From positions 372,001 through 436,000 of the forward strand of contig CANTUQ010000296.1 in NCBI GenBank assembly GCA_947683425.1: a DNA stretch of 64,000 bases, in the 5' to 3' direction. Shown here piece after piece: positions 1 through 11,400 of this stretch. Every line of letters begins with the position of its first letter. Positions within the stretch are counted from its first letter, which is position 1. This DNA comes from Excoecaria cochinchinensis. Taxonomy: Eukaryota > Streptophyta > Magnoliopsida > Malpighiales > Euphorbiaceae. The translations under genes and the position numbers were made by a program. The notes under the pieces were generated by a model. It saw only the letters and a list, made by a program, of their open reading frames with translations. It had not been told where the DNA came from and ran no database searches.

Positions 1-1220
1 AAGTGGTGAAATTTTTGATCCGAGTCCAATAATTCGGGAGAACTTGATCGGAATAGCTACTGGAAGCTTGCCGGTCACAACGCATCGGGAATTGGCCTCG
101 TCGGGATCTGACGAATTTTTACAGATTTCCCTAGGGGTACCCCTAAGGAAAATCGCCAGAATCGAAAAATCGTAAAAAGTGGTGAAATTTTGGATCCGAG
201 TCCAATAATTCGGGAGAACTTGATCGGAATAGCTACTGGAAGCTTGCCGGTCACAACGCATCGGGAATTGGCCTCGTCAGGATCTGACGAATTTTTACGG
301 ATTTCCCTCGGGGTACCCCTAGGGAAAATCGCCAGAATCGAAAAATCGTAAAAAGTGGTGAAATTTTGGATCCGAGTCCAATAATTCGGGAGAACTTGAT
401 CGGAATAGCTACTGGAAGCTTGCCGGTCACAACGCATCGGGAATTGGCCTCGTCGGGATCTGACGAATTTTTACGGATTTCCCTAGGGGTACCCCTAGGG
501 AAAATCGCCAGAATCGAAAAATCGTAAAAAGTGGTGAAATTTTGGATCCGAGTCAATAATTCGGGAGAACTTGATCGGAATAGCTACTGGAAGCTTGCCG
601 GTCACAACGCATCGGGAATTTGCCTCGTCGGGATCTGACGAATTTTTACGGATTTCCCTAGGGGTACCCCTAGGGAAAATCGCCAAAATCGAAAAATCGT
701 AAAAAGTGGTGAAATTTTGGATCCGAGTCAATAATTCGGGAGAACTTGATCGGAATAGCTACTGGAAGCTTGCCGGTCACAACGCATCGGGAATTGGCCT
801 CGTCGGGATCTGACGAATTTTTACGGATTTCCCTAGGGGTACCCCTAGGGAAAATCGCCAGAATCGAAAAATCGTAAAAAGTGGTGAAATTTTGGATCCG
901 AGTCAATAATTCGGGAGAACTTGATCGGAATAGCTACTGGAAGCTTGCCGGTCACAACGCATCGGGAATTGGCCTCGTCGGGATCTGACGAATTTTTACG
1001 AATTTCCCTAGGGGTACCCCTAGGGAAAATCGCCAGAATCGAAAAATCGTAAAAAGTGGTGAAATTTTGGATCCGAGTCCAATAATTCGGGAGAACTTGA
1101 TCGGAATAGCTACTGGAAGCTTGCCGGTCACAACGCATCAGGAATTGGCCTCGTCGGGATTTTTACGGATTTCCCTAGGGGTACCCCTAGGGAAAATCGC
1201 CAGAATCGAAAAATCGTAAA
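1..1220. repeat. Seven-monomer block, left copy of a 1,220-bp-offset duplication
   Basis: Monomer lengths are 176, 176, 176, 175, 175, 175 and 167 bp. The first four monomers match 1221-1923 with their private variants intact: ACAGATTTCC with CCTAAGGAAA, then CGTCAGG with CCCTCGGGG, then GAGTCAATAA with AATTTGCC. The block has one more 175-bp monomer than the copy to its right. The last monomer (1054-1220) differs from its counterpart. The left edge is the window edge, so the unit may extend further. Confidence 0.9.
529..1053. repeat. 175-bp monomer subfamily, three in a row
   Basis: Three consecutive monomers (529-703, 704-878, 879-1053) share a one-base deletion that changes GAGTCCAATAA to GAGTCAATAA. 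The same marked monomers occur as pairs at 1749-2098, 5029-5378 and 10217-10566, each inside a duplicated block. The one-base loss must predate the multi-kilobase duplications, and one monomer was gained here or lost there. Confidence 0.9.
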
Positions 1221-4080
1221 AAGTGGTGAAATTTTTGATCCGAGTCCAATAATTCGGGAGAACTTGATCGGAATAGCTACTGGAAGCTTGCCGGTCACAA
1301 CGCATCGGGAATTGGCCTCGTCGGGATCTGACGAATTTTTACAGATTTCCCTAGGGGTACCCCTAAGGAAAATCGCCAGAATCGAAAAATCGTAAAAAGT
1401 GGTGAAATTTTGGATCCGAGTCCAATAATTCGGGAGAACTTGATCGGAATAGCTACTGGAAGCTTGCCGGTCACAACGCATCGGGAATTGGCCTCGTCAG
1501 GATCTGACGAATTTTTACGGATTTCCCTCGGGGTACCCCTAGGGAAAATCGCCAGAATCGAAAAATCGTAAAAAGTGGTGAAATTTTGGATCCGAGTCCA
1601 ATAATTCGGGAGAACTTGATCGGAATAGCTACTGGAAGCTTGCCGGTCACAACGCATCGGGAATTGGCCTCGTCGGGATCTGACGAATTTTTACGGATTT
1701 CCCTAGGGGTACCCCTAGGGAAAATCGCCAGAATCGAAAAATCGTAAAAAGTGGTGAAATTTTGGATCCGAGTCAATAATTCGGGAGAACTTGATCGGAA
1801 TAGCTACTGGAAGCTTGCCGGTCACAACGCATCGGGAATTTGCCTCGTCGGGATCTGACGAATTTTTACGGATTTCCCTAGGGGTACCCCTAGGGAAAAT
1901 CGCCAAAATCGAAAAATCGTAAAAAGTGGTGAAATTTTGGATCCGAGTCAATAATTCGGGAGAACTTGATCGGAATAGCTACTGGAAGCTTGCCGGTCAC
2001 AACGCATCGGGAATTGGCCTCGTCGGGATCTGACGAATTTTTACGAATTTCCCTAGGGGTACCCCTAGGGAAAATCGCCAGAATCGAAAAATCGTAAAAA
2101 GTGGTGAAATTTTGGATCCGAGTCCAATAATTCGGGAGAACTTGATCGGAATTGCTACTGGAAGCTTGCCGGTCACAACGCATCGGGAATTGGCCTCGTC
2201 GGGATTTTTACGGATTTCCCTAGGGGGTACCCCTAGGGAAAATCGCCAAAATCGAAAAATCGTAAAAAGTGGTGAAATTTTGGATCCGAGTCCAATAATT
2301 CGGGAGAACTTGATCGGAATAGCTACTGGAATCTTTTCGGTCACAACGCATCGGGAATTGGCCTCGTCGGGATTTTTACGGATTTCCCTAGGGGTACCCC
2401 TAGGGAAAATCGCCAGAATCGAAAAATCGTAAAAAGTGGTGAAATTTTGGTTCCGAGTCCAATAATTCGGGAGAACTTGATCGGAATAGCTACTGGAAGC
2501 TTGCCGGTCACAACGCAGCGGGAATTGGCCTCGTCGGAATTTTTACGTATTTCCCTAGGGGTACTCCTAGGGAAAATCGCCAGAATCGAAAAATCGTAAA
2601 AAGTGGTGAAATTTTGGATCCGAGTCCAATAATTCGGGAGAACTTGATCGGAATAGCTACTGGAAGCTTGCCGGTCACAACGCATCGGGAATTGGCCTCG
2701 TCGGGATTTTTACGGATTTCCCTAAGGGTACCCCTAGGGAAAATCGCCAGAATCGAAAAATCGTAAAAAGTGGTGAAATTTTGGATCCGAGTCCAATAAT
2801 TCGGGAGAACTTGATCGGAATAGCTACTGGAAGCTTGACGGTCACAACGCATCGGGAATTGGCCTCGTCGGGATTTTTACGGATTTCCCTAAGGGTACCC
2901 CTAGGGAAAATCGCCAGAATCGAAAAATCGTAAAAAGTGGTGAAATTTTGGATCCGAGTCCAATAATTCGGGAGAACTTGATCGGAATAGCTACTGGAAG
3001 CTTGCCGGTCACAACGCATCGGGAATTGGCCTCCTCGGGATCTGACGAATTTTTACGGATTTCCCTAGGGGTACCCCTAGGGAAAATCGGCAGAATCGAA
3101 AAATCGTAAAAAGTGGTGAAATTTTGGATCCGAGTCCAATAATTCGGGAGAACTTGATTGGAATAGCTACTGGAAGCTTGCCGGTCACAACGCATCGGGA
3201 ATTGGCCTCGTCGGGATCTGACGAATTTTTACGGATTTCCCTAGGGGTACCCCTAGGGAAAATCGCCAGAATCGAAAAATCGTAAAAAGTTGTGAAATTT
3301 TGGATCCGAGTCCAATAATTCGGGAGAACTTGATCGGAATAGCTACTGGAAGCTTGCCGGTCACAACGCATCGGGAATTGGCCTCGTCGGGATCTGACGA
3401 ATTTTTACGGATTTCCCTAAGGGTACCCCTAGGGAAAATCGCCAGAATCGAAAAATGGTAAAAAGTGGTGAAATTTTTTATCCGAGTCCAATAATTCGGG
3501 AGAACTTGATCGGAATAGCTACTGGAAGCTTGCCGGTCACAACGCATCGGGAATTGGCCTCGTCGGGATTTTTATGGATTTCCCTAGGGGTACCCCTAGG
3601 GAAAATCGCCAGAATCGAAAAATCGTAAAAAGTGGTGAAATTTTGGATCCGAGTCCAATAATTCGGGAGAACTTGATCGGAAAAGCTACTGGAAGCTTGC
3701 CGGTCACAACGCATCGGGAATTGGCCTCGTCGGGATCTGACAAATTTTTACGGATTTCCCTAGGGGTACCCCTAGGGAAAATCGCCAGAATCGAAAAATC
3801 GTAAAAAGTGGTTAAATTTTGGATCCGAGTCCAATAATTCGGGAGCACTTGATCGGAATAGCTACTTGAAGCTTGCCGGTCACAACGCATCGGGAATTGG
3901 CCTCGTCGGGATCTGACGAATTTTTACGGATTTCCCTAGGGGTACACCTAGGGAAAATCGCCAGAATCGAAAAATCGTAAAAAGTGGTGAAATTTTTGAT
4001 CCGAGTCCAATAATTCGGGAGAACTTGATCGGAATAGCTACTGGAAGCTTGCCGGTCACAACGCATCGGGAATTGGCCTC
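1221..4080. repeat. Copy 1 of the 3,280-bp-offset duplication
   Basis: Matches 4501-7360 at a constant offset of 3,280 bp. Private variants are shared in order: TAGGGGGTACC near 2221, CTTTTCGG near 2335, GTACTCC near 2571, GTTGTGAAA at 3289, GTGGTTAAAT near 3809, GGGAGCACTT near 3841 and GTACACC near 3943. I noticed about 20 substitutions (for example 2517, 2890, 3457, 3680, 3741), so identity is about 99%. After about 4080 the monomers no longer correspond, although the 176/167 length register continues to about 4500/7780. Confidence 0.88.
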
Positions 4081-7000
4081 GTCGGGATCTGACGAATATT
4101 TACGGATTTCCCTAGGGGTACCCCTAGGGAAAATCGCAAGAATCGAAAAATCGTAAAAAGTGGTGAAATTTTGGATCCGAGTCCAATAATTCGGGAGAAC
4201 TTGATCGGAATAGCTACTGGAAGCTTGCCGGTCACAACGCATCGGGAATTGGACTCGTCGGGATCTGACGAATTTTTACGGATTTTCCTAGGGGTACCCC
4301 TAGGAAAAATCGGCAGAATCGAAAAATCGTAAAAAGTGGTGAAATTTTGGATCCGAGTCCAATAATTCGGGAGAACTTGATCGGAATAGCTACTGGAAGC
4401 TTGCCGGTCACAACGCATCGGGAATTGGCCTCGTCGGGATTTTTACGGATTTCCCTAGGGGTACCCCTAGGGAAAATCGCCAGAATCGAAAAATCGTAAA
4501 AAGTGGTGAAATTTTGGATCCGAATCCAATAATTCGGGAGAACTTGATCGGAATAGCTACTGGAAGCTTGCCGGTCACAACGCATCGGGAATTGGCCTCG
4601 TCGGGATCTGACGAATTTTTACAGATTTCCCTAGGGGTACCCCTAAGGAAAATCGCCAGAATCGGAAAATCGTAAAAAGTGGTGAAATTTTGGATCCGAG
4701 TCCAATAATTCGGGAGAACTTGATCAGAATAGCTACTGGAAGCTTGCCGGTCACAACGCATCGGGAATTGGCCTCGTCAGGATCTGACGAATTTTTACGG
4801 ATTTCCCTCGGGGTACCCCTAGGGAAAATCGCCAGAATCGAAAAATCGTAAAAAGTGGTGAAATTTTGGATCCGAGTCCAATAATTCGGGAGAACTTGAT
4901 CGGAATAGCTACTGGAAGCTTGCCGGTCACAACGCATCGGGAATTGGCCTCGTCGGGATCTGACGAATTTTTACGGATTTCCCTAGGGGTACCCCTAGGG
5001 AAAATCGCCAGAATCGAAAAATCGTAAAAAGTGGTGAAATTTTGGATCCGAGTCAATAATTCGGGAGAACTTGATCGGAATAGCTACTGGAAGCTTGCCG
5101 GTCACAACGCATCGGGAATTTGCCTCGTCGGGATCTGACGAATTTTTACGGATTTCCCTAGGGGTACACCTAGGGAAAATCGCCAAAATCGAAAAATCGT
5201 AAAAAGTGGTGAAATTTTGGATCCGAGTCAATAATTCGGGAGAACTTGATCGGAATAGCTACTGGAAGCTTGCCGGTCACAACGCATCGGGAATTGGCCT
5301 CGTCGGGATCTGACGAATTTTTACGAATTTCCCTAGGGGTACCCCTAGGGAAAATCGCCAGAATCGAAAAATCGTAAAAAGTGGTGAAATTTTGGATCCG
5401 AGTCCAATAATTCGGGAGAACTTGATCGGAATTGCTACTGGAAGCTTGCCGGTCACAACGCATCGGGAATTGGCCTCGTCGGGATTTTTACGGATTTCCC
5501 TAGGGGGTACCCCTAGGGAAAATCGCCAAAATCGAAAAATCGTAAAAAGTGGTGAAATTTTGGATCCGAGTCCAATAATTCGGGAGAACTTGATCGGAAT
5601 AGCTACTGGAAGCTTTTCGGTCACAACGCATCGGGAATTGGCCTCGTCGGGATTTTTACGGATTTCCCTAGGGGTACCCCTAGGGAAAATCGCCAGAATC
5701 GAAAAATCGTAAAAAGTGGTGAAATTTTGGATCCGAGTCCAATAATTCGGGAGAACTTGATCAGAATAGCTACTGGAAGCTTGCCGGTCACAACGCATCG
5801 GGAATTGGCCTCGTCGGAATTTTTACGTATTTCCCTAGGGGTACTCCTAGGGAAAATCGCCAGAATCGAAAAATCGTAAAAAGTGGTGAAATTTTGGATC
5901 CGAGTCCAATAATTCGGGAGAACTTGATCGGAATAGCTACTGGAAGCTTGCCGGTCACAACGCATCGGGAATTGGCCTCGTCGGGATTTTTACGGATTTC
6001 CCTAAGGGTACCCCTAGGGAAAATCGCCAGAATCGAAAAATCGTAAAAAGTGGTGAAATTTTGGATCCGAGTCCAATAATTCGGGAGAACTTGATCGGAA
6101 TAGCTAATGGAAGCTTGACGGTCACAACGCATCGGGAATTGGCCTCGTCGGGATTTTTACGGATTTCCCTAGGGGTACCCCTAGGGAAAATCGCCAGAAT
6201 CGAAAAATCGTAAAAAGTGGTGAAATTTTGGATCCGAGTCCAATAATTCGGGAGAACTTGATCGGAATAGCTACTGGAAGCTTGCCGGTCACAACGCATC
6301 GGGAATTGGCCTCCTCGGGATCTGACGAATTTTTACGGATTTCCCTAGGGGTACCCCTAGGGAAAATCGGCAGAATCGAAAAATCGTAAAAAGTGGTGAA
6401 ATTTTGGATCCGAGTCCAATAATTCGGGAGAACTTGATTGGAATAGCTACTGGAAGCTTGCCGGTCACAACGCATCGGGAATTGGCCTCGTCGGGATCTG
6501 ACGAATTTTTACGGATTTCCCTAGGGGTACCCCTAGGGAAAATCGCCAGAATCGAAAAATCGTAAAAAGTTGTGAAATTTTGGATCCGAGTCCAATAATT
6601 CGAGAGAACTTGATCGGAATAGCTACTGGAAGCTTGCCGGTCACAACGCATCGGGAATTGGCCTCGTCGGGATCTGACGAATTTTTACGGATTTCCCTAG
6701 GGGTACCCCTAGGGAAAATCGCCAGAATCGAAAAATTGTAAAAAGTGGTAAAATTTTTGATCCGAGTCCAATAATTCGGGAGAACTTGATCGGAATAGCT
6801 ACTGGAAGCTTGCCGGTCACAACGCATCGGGAATTGGCCTCGTCGGGATTTTTATGGATTTCCCTAGGGGTACCCCTAGGGAAAATCGCCAGAATCGAAA
6901 AATCGTAAAAAGTGGTGAAATTTTGGATCCGAGTCCAATAATTCGGGAGAACTTGATCGGAATAGCTACTGGAAACTTGCCGGTCACAACGCATCGGGAA

Positions 7001-8478
7001 TTGGCCTCGTCGGGATCTGACGAATTTTTACGGATTTCCCTAGGGGTACCCCTAGGGAAAATCGCCAGAATCGAAAAATCGTAAAAAGTGGTTAAATTTT
7101 GGATCCGAGTCCAATAATTCGGGAGCACTTGATCGGAATAGCTACTTGAAGCTTGCCGGTCACAACGCATCGGGAATTGGCCTCGTCGGGATCTGACGAA
7201 TTTTTACGGATTTCCCTAGGGGTACACCTAGGGAAAATCGTCAGAATCGAAAAATCGTAAAAAGTGGTGAAATTTTTGATCCGAGTCCAATAATTCGGGA
7301 GAACTTGATCGGAATAGCTACTGGAAGCTTGCCGGTCACAACGCATCGGGAATTGGCCTCGTCGGGATCTGGCGAATTTTTACGGATTTCCCTAGGGGTA
7401 CCCCTAGGGAAAAGCGGCAGAATCGAAAAATCGTAAAAAGTGGTGAAATTTTGGATCCGAGTCCAATAATTCGGGAGAACTTGATCGGAATAGCTACTAG
7501 AAGCTTGCCGGTCACAACGCATCGGGAATTGGCCTCGTCGGGATCTGACGAATAATTACGGATTTCCCTAGGGGTACCCCTAGGGAAAATCGCCAGAATC
7601 GAAAAATCGTAAAAAGTGGTGAAATTTTGGATCCGAGTCCAATAATTCGGGAGAACTTGATCGGAATAGCTACTGGAAGCTTGCCGATCACAACGCATCG
7701 GGAATTGGCCTCGTCGGGATTTTTACGGATTTCCCTAGGGGTACCCCTAGGGAAAATCGCCAGAATCGAAAAATCGTAAAAAGTGGTGAAATTTTGGATC
7801 CGAGTCCAATAATTCGGGAGAACTTGATCGGAATAGCTACTGGAAGCTTGCCGGTCACAACGCATCGGGAATTGGCCTCGTCGGGATCTGACGAATTTTT
7901 ACGGATTTCCATAGGGGTACCCCTAGGGAAAATCGCCAGAATCGAAAAATGGTAAAAAGTGGTGAAATTTTTGATCCGAGTCCAATAATTCGGGAGAACT
8001 TGATCGGAATAGCTACTGGAAGCTTGCCGGTCACAACGCATCGGGAATTGGCCTCGTCGGGATCTGACGAATTTTTACGGATTTCCCTAGGGGTACCCCT
8101 AGGGAAAATCGCCAGAATCGAAAAATCGTAAAAAGTGGTGAAATTTTGGATCCGAGTCCAATAATTCGGGAGAACTTGATCGGAATAGCTACTGGAAGCT
8201 TGCCGGTCACAACGCATCGGAATTGGCCTCGTCGGGATTTTTACGGATTTTCCTAGGGGTACCCCTAGGGAAAATCGCCATAATCGAAAAATCGTAAAAA
8301 GTGGTGAAATTTTGGATCCGAGTCCAATAATTCGGGAGAACTTGATCGGAATAGCTACTGGAAACTTGCCGGTCACAACGCATCGGGAATTGGACTCGTC
8401 GGGATCTGACGAATTTTTACGGATTTCCCTAGGGGTACCCCTAGGGAAAATCGCCAGAATCGAAAAATGGTAAAAAGT
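3291..8478. repeat. Copy 1 of a 5,188-bp tandem segmental duplication
   Basis: About 30 monomers repeat at a constant offset of 5,188 bp in 8479-13667. I noticed only four differences between copies: 4666 (CGGAAAATCG against CGAAAAATCG), 4736 (GATCAG against GATCGG), 6106 (CTAATGG against CTACTGG), and a one-base G deletion at about 8220 (GCATCGGAATT). That is about 99.9% identity, far above typical neighbour-to-neighbour identity. The right breakpoint lies in the shared word TAAAAAGT at 8471-8478. To its left is the ATGG flank also seen at about 13656; to its right is the TGTG flank also seen at 3291. Confidence 0.92.
4501..7360. repeat. Copy 2 of the 3,280-bp-offset duplication
   Basis: Right partner of 1221-4080. 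It lies inside the unit of the younger 5,188-bp duplication, so a third version of the same segment occurs at about 9689-12548 and a partial one at 8479-9267. Compared with copy 1 it has for example GTACACC near 5166 where copy 1 has GTACCCC, and AAAATTGTAAAA near 6734 where copy 1 has AAAATGGTAAAA. Confidence 0.88.
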
Positions 8479-11400
8479 TGTGAAATTTTGGATCCGAGTC
8501 CAATAATTCGGGAGAACTTGATCGGAATAGCTACTGGAAGCTTGCCGGTCACAACGCATCGGGAATTGGCCTCGTCGGGATCTGACGAATTTTTACGGAT
8601 TTCCCTAAGGGTACCCCTAGGGAAAATCGCCAGAATCGAAAAATGGTAAAAAGTGGTGAAATTTTTTATCCGAGTCCAATAATTCGGGAGAACTTGATCG
8701 GAATAGCTACTGGAAGCTTGCCGGTCACAACGCATCGGGAATTGGCCTCGTCGGGATTTTTATGGATTTCCCTAGGGGTACCCCTAGGGAAAATCGCCAG
8801 AATCGAAAAATCGTAAAAAGTGGTGAAATTTTGGATCCGAGTCCAATAATTCGGGAGAACTTGATCGGAAAAGCTACTGGAAGCTTGCCGGTCACAACGC
8901 ATCGGGAATTGGCCTCGTCGGGATCTGACAAATTTTTACGGATTTCCCTAGGGGTACCCCTAGGGAAAATCGCCAGAATCGAAAAATCGTAAAAAGTGGT
9001 TAAATTTTGGATCCGAGTCCAATAATTCGGGAGCACTTGATCGGAATAGCTACTTGAAGCTTGCCGGTCACAACGCATCGGGAATTGGCCTCGTCGGGAT
9101 CTGACGAATTTTTACGGATTTCCCTAGGGGTACACCTAGGGAAAATCGCCAGAATCGAAAAATCGTAAAAAGTGGTGAAATTTTTGATCCGAGTCCAATA
9201 ATTCGGGAGAACTTGATCGGAATAGCTACTGGAAGCTTGCCGGTCACAACGCATCGGGAATTGGCCTCGTCGGGATCTGACGAATATTTACGGATTTCCC
9301 TAGGGGTACCCCTAGGGAAAATCGCAAGAATCGAAAAATCGTAAAAAGTGGTGAAATTTTGGATCCGAGTCCAATAATTCGGGAGAACTTGATCGGAATA
9401 GCTACTGGAAGCTTGCCGGTCACAACGCATCGGGAATTGGACTCGTCGGGATCTGACGAATTTTTACGGATTTTCCTAGGGGTACCCCTAGGAAAAATCG
9501 GCAGAATCGAAAAATCGTAAAAAGTGGTGAAATTTTGGATCCGAGTCCAATAATTCGGGAGAACTTGATCGGAATAGCTACTGGAAGCTTGCCGGTCACA
9601 ACGCATCGGGAATTGGCCTCGTCGGGATTTTTACGGATTTCCCTAGGGGTACCCCTAGGGAAAATCGCCAGAATCGAAAAATCGTAAAAAGTGGTGAAAT
9701 TTTGGATCCGAATCCAATAATTCGGGAGAACTTGATCGGAATAGCTACTGGAAGCTTGCCGGTCACAACGCATCGGGAATTGGCCTCGTCGGGATCTGAC
9801 GAATTTTTACAGATTTCCCTAGGGGTACCCCTAAGGAAAATCGCCAGAATCGAAAAATCGTAAAAAGTGGTGAAATTTTGGATCCGAGTCCAATAATTCG
9901 GGAGAACTTGATCGGAATAGCTACTGGAAGCTTGCCGGTCACAACGCATCGGGAATTGGCCTCGTCAGGATCTGACGAATTTTTACGGATTTCCCTCGGG
10001 GTACCCCTAGGGAAAATCGCCAGAATCGAAAAATCGTAAAAAGTGGTGAAATTTTGGATCCGAGTCCAATAATTCGGGAGAACTTGATCGGAATAGCTAC
10101 TGGAAGCTTGCCGGTCACAACGCATCGGGAATTGGCCTCGTCGGGATCTGACGAATTTTTACGGATTTCCCTAGGGGTACCCCTAGGGAAAATCGCCAGA
10201 ATCGAAAAATCGTAAAAAGTGGTGAAATTTTGGATCCGAGTCAATAATTCGGGAGAACTTGATCGGAATAGCTACTGGAAGCTTGCCGGTCACAACGCAT
10301 CGGGAATTTGCCTCGTCGGGATCTGACGAATTTTTACGGATTTCCCTAGGGGTACACCTAGGGAAAATCGCCAAAATCGAAAAATCGTAAAAAGTGGTGA
10401 AATTTTGGATCCGAGTCAATAATTCGGGAGAACTTGATCGGAATAGCTACTGGAAGCTTGCCGGTCACAACGCATCGGGAATTGGCCTCGTCGGGATCTG
10501 ACGAATTTTTACGAATTTCCCTAGGGGTACCCCTAGGGAAAATCGCCAGAATCGAAAAATCGTAAAAAGTGGTGAAATTTTGGATCCGAGTCCAATAATT
10601 CGGGAGAACTTGATCGGAATTGCTACTGGAAGCTTGCCGGTCACAACGCATCGGGAATTGGCCTCGTCGGGATTTTTACGGATTTCCCTAGGGGGTACCC
10701 CTAGGGAAAATCGCCAAAATCGAAAAATCGTAAAAAGTGGTGAAATTTTGGATCCGAGTCCAATAATTCGGGAGAACTTGATCGGAATAGCTACTGGAAG
10801 CTTTTCGGTCACAACGCATCGGGAATTGGCCTCGTCGGGATTTTTACGGATTTCCCTAGGGGTACCCCTAGGGAAAATCGCCAGAATCGAAAAATCGTAA
10901 AAAGTGGTGAAATTTTGGATCCGAGTCCAATAATTCGGGAGAACTTGATCAGAATAGCTACTGGAAGCTTGCCGGTCACAACGCATCGGGAATTGGCCTC
11001 GTCGGAATTTTTACGTATTTCCCTAGGGGTACTCCTAGGGAAAATCGCCAGAATCGAAAAATCGTAAAAAGTGGTGAAATTTTGGATCCGAGTCCAATAA
11101 TTCGGGAGAACTTGATCGGAATAGCTACTGGAAGCTTGCCGGTCACAACGCATCGGGAATTGGCCTCGTCGGGATTTTTACGGATTTCCCTAAGGGTACC
11201 CCTAGGGAAAATCGCCAGAATCGAAAAATCGTAAAAAGTGGTGAAATTTTGGATCCGAGTCCAATAATTCGGGAGAACTTGATCGGAATAGCTACTGGAA
11301 GCTTGACGGTCACAACGCATCGGGAATTGGCCTCGTCGGGATTTTTACGGATTTCCCTAGGGGTACCCCTAGGGAAAATCGCCAGAATCGAAAAATCGTA

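Noticed and set aside
75..437. Minus-strand open frames of about 114-120 codons repeated along the whole window, starting MRCDRQASSS
   Set aside because: They recur with every monomer, overlap each other in rotating frames, and follow from monomer lengths with remainder 2 modulo 3 and few stop codons. No ribosome-binding or promoter context, no known domain, and substitutions are spread without regard to codon position. They are satellite artefacts, not genes.
2224..2236. TAGGGGGTACC extra-G variants as sequencing errors
   Set aside because: The same extra G is present in the duplicate blocks at about 5502 and 10690, so it was inherited through the duplications and is likely real, unlike the isolated indels at 32-35 kb.
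2112..2432. Plus-strand open frames of 60-106 codons starting at MDPSPIIREN or MDFPRG
   Set aside because: Repeat-derived. They recur wherever an ATG-creating variant (ACG to ATG, or TTTTGGATCC in the right frame) meets the same monomer frame.
7855..8559. 234-codon minus-strand frame
   Set aside because: Created by the one-base G deletion near 8220, which fuses two ordinary satellite frames. The intact partner near 13043-13748 shows two separate short frames.
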